Source: Liolophura sinensis
Taxonomy: Eukaryota > Mollusca > Polyplacophora > Chitonida > Chitonidae
NCBI RefSeq assembly: GCF_032854445.1
Contig: NC_088302.1
Coordinates: 40,368,191-40,432,190, forward strand
DNA: 64,000 nt
Direction: 5' to 3'
Shown here: positions 1 through 10,874 of the stretch, piece after piece
Position numbering within the stretch: position 1 is the stretch's first letter
Layout of the letters: each line of letters opens with the position of its first letter
Translations under genes and position numbers: made by a program
The notes under the pieces: generated by a model
Databases searched by the model: none
What the model saw: only the letters and a program-made list of their open reading frames with translations
Told to the model about the DNA's origin: nothing

Positions 1-923
1 CGGCTCATGGAAAAGCTGTAGCGAAAGTCTATAACCGCACATGAAACCGTTGGTGGATGATCAGAAGTCTGCAATGCCTGGAAATCATGGACATAGAGAA
101 CTCCAAATGGCACATGTAGTTTACAGAAAATGTACATAAACATTGCTGGAATATATGATATATAATTTTTGTGAAGTTGTATTGGGGTTATGGGGTAGCT
201 GTACTAATACCACATGTTAGGGCTTACCCTGGCCTTAATTCACAATAAACTTGAGCTTTGGGTGTACATACCTGACAATATTCAGATCTACAGTCAGCAC
301 ATGTGCTGTAATTCAACCTTTTCACATGTTTGCAAGGTGTTTGCTCATTATTCTGTGTAGACTGATAAAATTATTCTTTTTGTGAAGCACTGAAACTGGG
401 CAATCCAACCAGTGTAGTTTTGTCTCCAAAATAAAATACAAAATGGGCATAGGTTACACTAAAAGTTGCTTTTTCATATGCTAAATGTTTGAGGAATTAG
501 GGTGGGTGGATATGTGACGTTACATGTATATGCTGTGAATGTGAGGGTTCAAATTTTCCTGATGGCACTTTCTGGGAAATGTGAGAATTGTTTTAATCAC
601 AACATTCAGTCACTCACTCTAGTAAAATGAGGCATGCAAACTGACATCTAGATTCAGTATACATATAGTTTCCTGTGGAGTAGTCCAAGACTGCTATGGA
701 GGTAATCCACAATTGTCTTGTACTAATACTCTTTCTTCTGTATTGCTCTGAGGAATGTACATGAAACTTGAATGCACTTTTTTGAGGAGCGAATAAATGC
801 AAAAGGATAAAAATTAAGTCAGTGTTCTCTGATGTTCAGATGAACAAGGTACTTGTACAGGTGCCTATCAATATGAATGATAGAATTTTTAGAAGGTATA
901 AAATTGTCCACGATACATTCTTG

Positions 924-1082
924 ACTTCTTCTCTTAGAGAAGAAGACAAATGAAAGAGCATGAAAAGTTATTTGTTATAAAATGACTCATCAGGTAACAA
1001 ATAACTTTTCATGCTCTTTCATTTTTCTTCTCTTAGAGAAGAAGACAAATGAAAAAGCATGAAAAGTTATTTGTTATAAAAG
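924..1082. repeat. Combined inverted and direct repeat
   Basis: Perfect 27-bp arms at 951-977 and 995-1021 (TGAAAGAGCATGAAAAGTTA ...) enclose a 17-base spacer. The left segment 924-982 is also repeated directly at 1025-1082 with about two differences. Each direct copy holds the small palindrome CTTCTCTTAGAGAAG. Confidence 0.95.
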
Positions 1083-3799
1083 GTCTTCATTATTTTTTTG
1101 GGATATATTTCTTTAAAGAGAAAAGAACATTTGGAAATAATTTTTGCCAGTGTGCTGGTATTTGGGACCAGATTTTGATATATGTCGTCTTTGCATATAA
1201 TAAAATTCCTAATAAGAATATAATGCATGTCTAATAAATTTATTTGAAAGTAATTTTTCTTTTGTTTATATCCAAACACATTGGTTTAATCTGAAATATT
1301 TATGAAGATATTGAAAATATAAATATGATTAAAATTCTGGTTGAATACATTTATTTGGTTTTGAGCACAAATAAATTTATTAAGCATATATGACGTCTTA
1401 AATATGCTAGTATGGTACATTATAATTCAAAGGCAATAGTTACCAATATGTGGTCCCAAATAACTATGGTTACTATACAGTGTTGTGTAGTTTCAACCAA
1501 CATTACCAAGGTTGTAATTACAAGAAAATATACATTGGAAAATCTTGCCAGTGTGATGTGGTAGACCTACGGTGCCGTAATAAGTTACATTTTTTTTTGG
1601 CTTGTATAGTGAACTGAATGGGGAAAGCTTAACCATTGATCACAATAATTATGGTCCATTGTATAACCATTGATATGTATTCTTCAGCTCCTCTATCATA
1701 ATAAGTTATAAATAAATTACTCCGAACATTTCAGTATCGTTAAATTTTCAAATTACTATAAACTCCTTCATGCAGAGACTTTTAAAAATGGTGTGGTGCA
1801 ATTAATTTTTCAAAATTTGGCATTACCTTATTTATCAAATAATTTTTATCATTGTTATTTTTTATTCTAATTTTTTTTTCTTTTAAAGAACATAGTAACT
1901 TTAAGGTTTTAAACAGCCAAAGTTGGAAATGACAGACTTTAGGAGTACATATGTACTGGAGTTACATGTAGAGTAGATTTGTAGGTATATCAGTGCTGGT
2001 ATATTACAACTCTGGTGATGTCACCAGCATCACCTTTCTAGCCATGTGAGTTGGGGCCAGTTAGCACAGGTCTCTAACAGGGATGTGTTAGTTAGCTACA
2101 GGTCTGACCCAGCTGTGAGAGCTGACACATTGTCCCCTGTAGCTGGGGGACAGATTTAGAGGTGCTAGACCCTGATTGTAGACTGGCACATTTTGTTTAT
2201 TGTCACAGCTGGGCCTGGCCTCAGGAAGCCAGTGTTTTAGCCTGATGGGAAGGCCCATATAAAACCTCTTAGGCAATTCCTTCTTGAGAAAGTTGGAATG
2301 ATACCTCAAATGTGCATGCATTATGTCTGGGAGAAACAACGAGAAATTGGTCTATGGATGTACATTAAGTGGAGACCACACAGGTGGCCTTAAAATGTAG
2401 TAAAGCTGCCCAAGGGGTAGCTTTAATCCATATATCCAGGGTTGTTTGAACCTAATAAATTATCTTACATACTCCACATCCATTTATAGATTTCACCTCT
2501 GATGCTCTATTACATAATAAGCTTTGATCTCAACATACACAGTTTCAAGAGTAAGAAATTGGTTTGAGCGAACTTAAAACATTAAACAATTAAGTCATGG
2601 TTTTGTCTTTCACATTTACATTTTTGTGTTATACATACACAATGCATGTATTGTTAAGAGCGGCCTTAAGTCATGTGGTATCAATTGCTGTTGTACATGT
2701 ATGACCAGAAAAAAAAATTGAAAACCTTATGCATGTAATTTAAAAGTTTCCCTTTTGAAAAAAAAATCCTGGGAAAACTTTTTGTTCTCCCTTGAGGCCT
2801 AAAAATGAGAATTTTAAAGTGTACTACAGAAATTTCATATTAATGTGCATTTTAGATGAAAATTAACTGTGAACTGTGTTAGGAATTATATGAAATTATG
2901 TTTTTACATTTTTTCTTGGCCAGAAATTCCACAAAAATCAATTCTTTTCTATTAAATGTGGGTTCTTTGATAGAACATATTTCCAGTTTTCAAAAAAAAA
3001 CATTAAAACTTATTAATTTATCCTATTGAAAGCTGTTCATCAGAAAGATAATTTTACAAAAATAATCATTTTCAAAATAATGTTCCATAGACAAATAAAG
3101 AGATATTTTTGAGGAAAAAATGCATGATGTGACATCACATTATTTTTGCGTGTAATTATGGTCCGAAAAGGCCTCTGTACGTATTTTATGCTACTTTAAC
3201 TGTTTCTTATGTCAAATAAAAAATTCTTCAAAATTTATGAAAATAGAATTGGTTAGAGTTTTGCATCATAGGTCTTGGAATGGCTCTGATTTTGTCGTAT
3301 TGGTTAGGCTCACTTTACGGTTAATGTTTGATCATCTCTGATTTGCAGATCATTGATGATAAATGGGTATTAATGAGGTTTGGGTACTCTGTTGTATTTG
3401 TTTACAGGAGACCTTCACTCTCCTCCTCTTTCAATCAAACAAGCTGGGTGTGCTGTGTTTATACAAAGGTTATACACCAGGTGAAAATTAACCACAAAAC
3501 AAGCATCCTGTGAATGTGAAGAATTTAGGAAGAATCCATCACACTTAGGTCAAGGACATGTTTGGAATACAAATTCACAATTTGAACTTTTACTTAAACA
3601 AGTGATACTAAAAGTTTTTGGGTTTTTTTTTTTTTTGTCTAAGAAACAATCCAGTTGCGTGCTAATAGTCTGTAAGTGGTTTGGCTTGTGTGAGCCTTTG
3701 GAATAGTTGGGGTCTGGTTGTACGAGGTTTTCTATAGCCTAGTCACCATATCTGTATTTAGACTACATGTACAATAGTGTAGCTTGATTTTTAGGGGTC

Positions 3800-3962
3800 T
3801 TCGGGCCAGAATGGGATCACCAGTGCAATCGGTGTGAGTTCATGTCCAGCTTATGATGGCTGCCTCTCTGATCATACTTTGGGAGGTCTTCCTGCAACCT
3901 ACTGATGGTCATGGGTTTTTGGTGGTCTCTGCCTGGATTCCTCCTATCACTATAAATAAATA
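3800..3962 (+). mobile_element. Diverged SINE copy, major family
   Basis: Plus orientation: a box B-like GTGAGTTCATGTCC, CAGCTTATGATGGCTGCCTC, CTACTGATGGTCATGGGTTT and CTGCCTGGATTCCTCCTATC parallel the body of the SINE at 54659. Considerably decayed. Confidence 0.7.
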
Positions 3963-4265
3963 GAACTCTTTACTCTCAGCTAATGATGGCTAGTTAAATA
4001 CTGAGGCCATCCTAAAATGTGCCCTTTCAACAAGAACTTATTAAAATATAACCTGAGGTAATTACAATATCAGCCTCTACATTGAAAAAATGACACAAAA
4101 TGAAACACAATCATGTAGGCCTATTTATGTCTATTTCTTGATCTATTCACAATCTTTTAAAAGGTCATTAAGATTGTAATGTGTAGAAATTTGCAAATTT
4201 CATGCAGGCTCAAGATGATAACATTGGGAGATAAAAGTGTTTGTACTTATATGATTTTTCTGCAG

Positions 4266-4364
4266 ACCTAATGTGTGTGCCGTCCAAGAAGTGGAGAATA
4301 CAAGACAGAGGTTTTTTTCGGCATGCTTTGACTACAAATACTCCCAAGTTTGCGGACATCCAAC
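4266..4364 (+). CDS. TGFBI: EMI domain exon, N-terminal half
   Basis: Preceded by a ttttctgcag acceptor and followed by a GTAAGT donor. It enters with one base of a split codon and leaves with two (AC). It encodes PNVCAVQEVENTRQRFF and then SACFDYKYSQVCGHPT, closely resembling the start of the TGFBI EMI domain (GPNVCAVQ). Its last ~35 bases and the donor are the founding unit of the tandem array that fills the next 700 bp. Confidence 0.9.
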
Positions 4365-7300
4365 GTAAGTATTCCATTGTCAACTTAACTCCAAAGTCTA
4401 CACACATCCATTATAAGTCTTGTGAGCACAATACTTTTATTATTAAGCCTGCATATATATGCCAAACACCATAGTATTCTGACTACAAATACTCCCAGGT
4501 TTTTCAGACATCCAACGTAAGTATTCCATTGTCAACTTAACTCCAAAGTCTACACACCTCCATTATAAGTCTTGTGAGCACTATACTTTTATTATTAAGC
4601 CTGCATACGTATGCCAAACACCATAGTATTCTGACTACAAATACTCCCAGGTTTGCGGACATCCAACGTAAGTATTCCATTGTCAACTTAACTCCAAAGT
4701 CTACACACATCCATTATAAGTCTTGTGAGCACTATACTTTTATTATTAAGCCTGCATATGTATGCCAAACACCATAGTATTCTGACTACAAATACTCCCA
4801 GGTTTTTCAGACATCCAACGTAAGTATTCCATTGTCAACTTAACTCCAAAGTCTACACACATCCATTATAAGTCTTGTGAGCACTATACTTTTATTATTA
4901 AGTCTGCATACGTATGCCAAACACCATAGTATTCTGACTACAAATACTCCCAGGTTTGCGGACATCCAACGTAAGTATTCCATTGTCAACTTAACTCCAC
5001 AGTCTACACACATCCATTATAAGTCTTGTGAGCACTATACTTTTATTATTAAGTCTGCATACGTATGCCAAACACCATAGTGTTCTGACTACAAATACTG
5101 GGTTTCATCTAAACTTAAGCTTTTTCAGAGAGACATAAGCTGGACATTTGCTTTATTCTGAACAATTTAAACACTTTGTATGGCTGCAGGAGTTTTTTGT
5201 CAGTGAAGTTTGATTACGTTGTTATCAGAAAAACTTAAGTGACGGTCTGAAAAATATCATTCTCAAGCTCTTTTGAAGGTGCATTTTTATTTGCTAAACT
5301 TACAGTTCTCGAAATTCTGCAGATATCAGACAAAAGTTTTCTTATCTTAAATATTCATGCATGTTTTATTCATGACAATTTACTATAGAAACACAAAAAG
5401 ATTCTGTGTTTAAATCTCCCAGTGTCTCAAGGCTGCAGATGCACATGTACATGTGCAGATTTGCCAGGTACATGACAAGGTGCACTGCTGTCTGGTAGGT
5501 TCTGCAATGATTCCTTCTCAAATAATCCAATATTAAATACATCTGAGAGTGCAAAATTCCCTAGTACCCCATAAAACTCTTTCATCATTAAAAAGCAAAA
5601 ACTCAGATGGCTAAAACAGTAGAATTTGTAATTTGTACTTTGTTGCTGTAATATTTGCAGTAATTCACAGTAAGCTGTTTTTTCACAGGTTCGTTCGATA
5701 TTACTGCTGTTCTGGTTTCACTAAAATAGAAGGAGAGCCAGGGTGCTCAGGGGGTAAGGTTATCAGTTATAGATTTCTTAAATCAGAACCAACAAGATTA
5801 AAACTTGAATCATTTCAAATACATGCACATCTGTACATGTAAAAAGAGTGATTCAGAACTTATTAGGCATGAGCATGATGAAACATCAGTGAAGTTATCA
5901 TGAGCACCACAATCTTTAACACAAAATCCCTCAAAAATCAACATGAAATTTTGAGCTGAGGTAATTGGGAAATGCTTTGTTCTTTTTCTGAAAAGATTTG
6001 CTACCAATCACTGGGTTAAAGTTTCCCATCCGGATCAGCCGCCCATCCCTTGACCAATGAGGCTATGCAGTCAGAATGGAGCTTCAGGTGGCCTAATGGT
6101 TAGAGCATCCTCCTCAGAGTCTAAAGACCTGGGTTCAAACCTGGGTTGGGTTACACCAAAGATTTTAAAAATGGTGCTCAGCACTGAGAGGTTAGAGCAA
6201 GATCACTGGTTGGCACAGTATTGGCACATAATGGTGACTAGGTGGGGTGTCATGTCTGGTGTTGTCAGCATGATACTTTAGTGGCAGCAGCACTTTGCTA
6301 GCATGGACTCGTCCGGCCACAAAGAGACAAAGTATATGTACACACACATAATCATTCCTTGTCGTCGTATGACTGAAAAATTATTAAGTACAATGTAAAA
6401 CCCCAAGCATACATACATACGTACATTCCGGTTAGGAGGTTTGTCAGGTACCTGATGAAAGGCTTTGGATTCTCCCGAGCTATCTCAATAGCTTTCTCTA
6501 CCTAAACCAGATTGCTATTACATATAAAGTAAATTATATTTTAGTTTGAGCTTAAACCCAATCAAAAATTGCCAAAATTTTTTATATTTTTTGCTTTAGT
6601 GCATGAAAAGAATCCAGGAAGAAAGACATGGGCAAAAATAAGATGGATCTTCGTAAACACAAAACCCAGATGAACATGGTTGACTCAAGTTTGTTATGGG
6701 TTTAACATTTCTATCATCGTTATTTCATTCTAATCACAGCAATTAAATGATGATGGGAAGCTAATTCTGTGCAGCCAGTTTTGTAGCCAGTGGGTGTTTT
6801 TACTCGGAGCACCCACAAGTTTCCTCCACCCATAAATCTGGCCTCAGAGGTATTAGTAAAAACTTCTTGAGTATATCTTTTAAATACATCAGGATCATAT
6901 TTACAAAAACATTAAAGGTGGTGATCCCTAACTTTAATGGGGACATTTTGACTGTGTATAAAGAAATTTCAGAAATGCAACTCAAAACAATGTTTTCTAA
7001 GAGCTTTTAAATATGAATGAAAAGAATTTGTATGGAAACTTAACTTTATATAGAAAAAAACAAAAATGTTATGCTTTAAAATAATAATAATAATATGTTT
7101 GTTTAACTTACTTATTGGTTTTAATACAGCGTGTTTAGTTTGGGCAGCAACAGTTTGGGAACCCAAATGTTTTTTCAGATTTGAAATGACTCTAGTTATG
7201 GCCTGTCTACAGCAATCAGTACCCGTAAATAAATAAATAAGATGTGCTGTGTTATCTCCCCTTGCAGTGAAGCCACTAGAGGACATTGTGTACACGGCGC

Positions 7301-10300
7301 GTAACATGTTGCTGGATGAGTTTGTGAAGATGTCGGAGGCGGCAGACCTGACGGATCAGCTGAGTAACGAGGGGGCATATACAGTGTTTATACCTGAGAA
7401 TGAGGCCTTCCAAAAGCTGACTGACAAAGAGAGGTTGGTTGTGAATGGGGCTTAGGAAGTGTGGAGTTGTGGTCTGGTGGAGGCAGAACTTCATGGAACT
7501 TCATATAGGTGTACCTGCTGGAGCTGGAGCTGGATGGAGATAGTTTGTTGCAGGTTTGGCCTGGAGGTGGAACTTGATGGGTGTGGAGCTTGATGAAGAT
7601 AGGGTTTGTTGCAGGTTTGGCCTGGAGGTGGTGGTTATTGGAGATGGAACTTGATAGCGGTGTGTCTTGGTGGTTATGCTTAATGCAGATATGGTTTGTT
7701 GGAGGCATGGCCTAGTGGTGGTGCTTAATGGAAGTAGGATTTGTTGGACGTGTGGCCTGGTGCAGGTGGAGCTTGATGGACGTGGAGATAGGATTTGTTA
7801 CAGGTGTGACCTGGTGGAGGTTTAGCTTGATGGATGTGCAGCTTGATGGGGATCATTTCGTGGAGGTGTGGCCTGGTGGTTGTGGCTAATGGAGGTAAGA
7901 TATGTTGGAGGTGTGGCCTGATTGGTGTGCAGCTTGATGGGGATCATTTCATGGAGGTGTGGCGGTGGTTAATGGACGTGATGAAGAGGATTTCTTGGAG
8001 GTGTAGCCTGGCCTTGTTGGTCTTGGTGGGACTGTTGGTCTTGTTGGGACTGTTGGTCTTGTTGGGACTGTTGGGTCTTGTTGGGACTGTTGGTCTTGTT
8101 GGGAATGTTGGTCTTCTTGGGATTGTTGGTCTTGTTGGGACTGTTGGTCTTGTTGGGACTGTTGGGTCTCGTTGGGACTACCTTGATGGCAGTGGACCAG
8201 GATGGGGTGGGGTCTGGTTATTAGGGCAGTGTGAACGGAGAAGAACGGATGTGTGATTTTTGATAAGTGTTAGGTTTGATGGATATAGTTGATGCATGGT
8301 TAATTTATTATATTTAAGTATTTCACTTATATAACAGCCAACATTATGGTGAAAGGAAACCAGGCAGAGGCCAGACAAAACCCACGACCATCTGAAGGTT
8401 AGTGGCAGACCTTCCCACGTATGGTCTGAGAGAAAGCTAGCATGAGCTGGACTTTAACTCACAGCGACCACATTGGTGAGAGGCTCCTGGGTCATTACGC
8501 TGAGCTAGTGAGCTAACCAACTGAGCCATGGACGCCCCCTGCATAGTTAATAATAAAGGGGCTTAGGGAGAGGATTTCTTTTGGCAGGGGATGAGGGATG
8601 GAGGTAAATGAGTGACATAAGCTGATACAGACAAAGATTTATGAGGTATTGTTTTATTATTGTCCCCTCAATAGGTCATTCCTTGCATGTAAAGGCTGTA
8701 TTTGTGTGTCTATCACAGGAAGAACCTTGTGCCCCCACGGAGCAGTGGCAAACCTTCCTTACTCAGCTATCACATGGTTCAGGGTAGGCACAGCTTCAAG
8801 GACTTCAAACGCAACCAGCATCATGTCACTCTGTACAAAGATAAGAAGCTGATGATCAACAAATATTCCAATGGAGTGAGTAGATTTGGTCATCTGCTTG
8901 CTGTTCTTATTAGATTCAAAGGACGTTTCTTTGAATTCAGTTAAAAATTTTAGAGAAACTATGCGAGAGATTTGTGGCAAAAAATCCATATTCGCAGATG
9001 GAATCAAATTTTCTGCACTTACCAAGCATAGCCTTTTAGTAAATATCAGGGTTCCTACAAAGCTGTCGGAATGCTGCGTCAAGTGCATTTAGCATGGTGA
9101 CGTATCTCTTTACTGTGCGTTGTCATGGAAATTACGCCAGGTGCAGTTTGCGACTGCTTCATAAAACTGGTCTCAGACCCGTACGTGTACCAGTACTGTA
9201 CGTCGTCATGGAAATTATGCCAGGCGCAGTTTGCAACTGCTTCATAAAACTGACCTCAGACCCATACGTGTACCAGCACTGTACATCGTCATGGAAATTA
9301 CGCCAGGCGCAGTTTGTGCCTGCTTCGTAAAACTGACCTCAGACCCATACATATACCAGTACTGTTAATAGTGTTAAAATGGTCGTATTGTAATGAAAAG
9401 GTGATAATACAACCCACGGTAAGATGTGCACAGACCAAGCTGTTATTTTGTGAAAAGGCAATCATCTGGGGTATTCTAAAATAATAGCAAAAGTTCATTG
9501 CTGTTTATGCTGATAGATTGTTTGCCTAAAATCTCAGGTCTTTAAGGGTTAATAAAATTGTTTTTGATACAGTGATCTTTATTTTTTCTTTGTAAATATA
9601 ACATCAGCATTAATGTAAGCATTGTTTCAGTGAAATAAACCTTTTTACTTTGGTCTTGCAGATAACAACTGTCAACTGTGCTCGAATAGTGAGACCAAAT
9701 GAAGAGGCCACAAATGGTATTGTACATGTCATTGACAGGGTAAGTGTATCTAAGGAAACAACGCCGAAAATATTGTCCCTAGCAAAACTGTAGGTATATC
9801 TTTGTGGAAATAAAGGGTAATATTAGTGCTGTAATAATAATAATAATAATAATAATCCTTGGTTTCAAGCCAAGCACTGCAGTCCACCAATAATATATTA
9901 TGAGTATAATCATAAACCTAAAGTGTATAATAATATTACAATAATAATATCTTTATTTATCGAAGGTAAATCAGTCAATTTACAACGAAAGTGTTCCTTC
10001 CCAAGGCCTTCACAGATAAAACAAATATATAGGAAACATGTATTTCAGAGTCCAGTCAAAAAATACATTAGTATATATAAAACAAGATAAAGCACCATGT
10101 AGTTTGAAAAGTGAAGCTTAATACATTCATACATGCAAAAAGCAACAACACAACCAATAGAGCTGTCCTCGCAACCGTCCCAACCAGCAGGAGAAGCAAG
10201 GTAGTGGGAGATGGACCCCTTCCTGCTCCCCCCACCCCCAACCCCACTGGCTGGAACTCCCTGCACACTTGTACATAGAAACAGACCAAGTGAGTGGGAG

Positions 10301-10806
10301 ATCGCCCCTTTCCCATCCCACCCGGAAAAGGAGCACCCTCTCCAGCTGAAGCCCCTACTTCAAATGTGCTTCGCAAGGGCTTCAGAAGCACTTCCAACAG
10401 GCTTAGTTCCTTCCGAAGCCCCGGCGATTATAAAGCACTTTCTATGCACTTCATTTAAAGCACCTGAGAGCAGTTAGGTGCTTCACAAACTTAGACAATT
10501 TTTTCTCGCCCATATAGCCTAGTACGAGGGGCTTCAGGGGCACTTCCCAAACTTAGGCAATTTTGCTACTTCCATTCAGCTTATAGGAGCTTATAGGCGC
10601 TTCTGAAACTTAGACAATTATTCACTCACCAGAGGGGGCTTCAAAGGCGCTTCACAAACTTTTACTGCTGAGCAGCCTAGTTTTAGGGGCATCACAGGCG
10701 CTCTACAAACTTTTTTGGTTTAGTGTAGCCTTGATCCCTAGAATAGAGCTAAAATTCAATTAACTATTTCCATGACAAAATCATTCAAACAAATATAATA
10801 AAAACA

Positions 10807-10874
<68 letters not shown>

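Larger units (their letters stand above)
1..4265. other. Upstream intron or 5' flank of the fasciclin gene
   Basis: AT-rich with no exon that I can support; the expected signal-peptide exon is absent or unrecognised. Contains the inverted/direct repeat at 924-1082 and a diverged SINE copy at 3800-3962. Confidence 0.6.
7434..8718. other. Intron filled by GT-rich minisatellite and a SINE
   Basis: From about 7477 to 8185 the intron is a G/T-rich degenerate minisatellite, followed by a SINE copy at 8302-8540. No other feature seen. Confidence 0.7.

Noticed and set aside
3281-3325. Short hydrophobic frame (MALILSYWLGSLYG) as a signal-peptide exon
   Set aside because: Its only nearby GT leaves the wrong phase for the EMI exon, which needs two bases of a Gly codon, and the frame stops at once.
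4241-5080. Plus-strand frames of 67-77 codons over the 151-bp array
   Set aside because: These are a different frame from the EMI exon and arise from the repeat; the coding frame stops at the GTAAGT (TAA) of each unit.
6084-6165. tRNA gene
   Set aside because: Boxes A and B are present, but no acceptor stem closes and a SINE body follows directly.
6969-7307. 112-codon minus-strand frame
   Set aside because: AT-rich intronic sequence overlapping the antisense of a FAS1 exon; no homology signal.
7834-8256. 140-codon plus-strand frame rich in Leu/Val/Gly
   Set aside because: Produced by the 18-bp GT-rich minisatellite; lies in an intron between two well-supported FAS1 exons.
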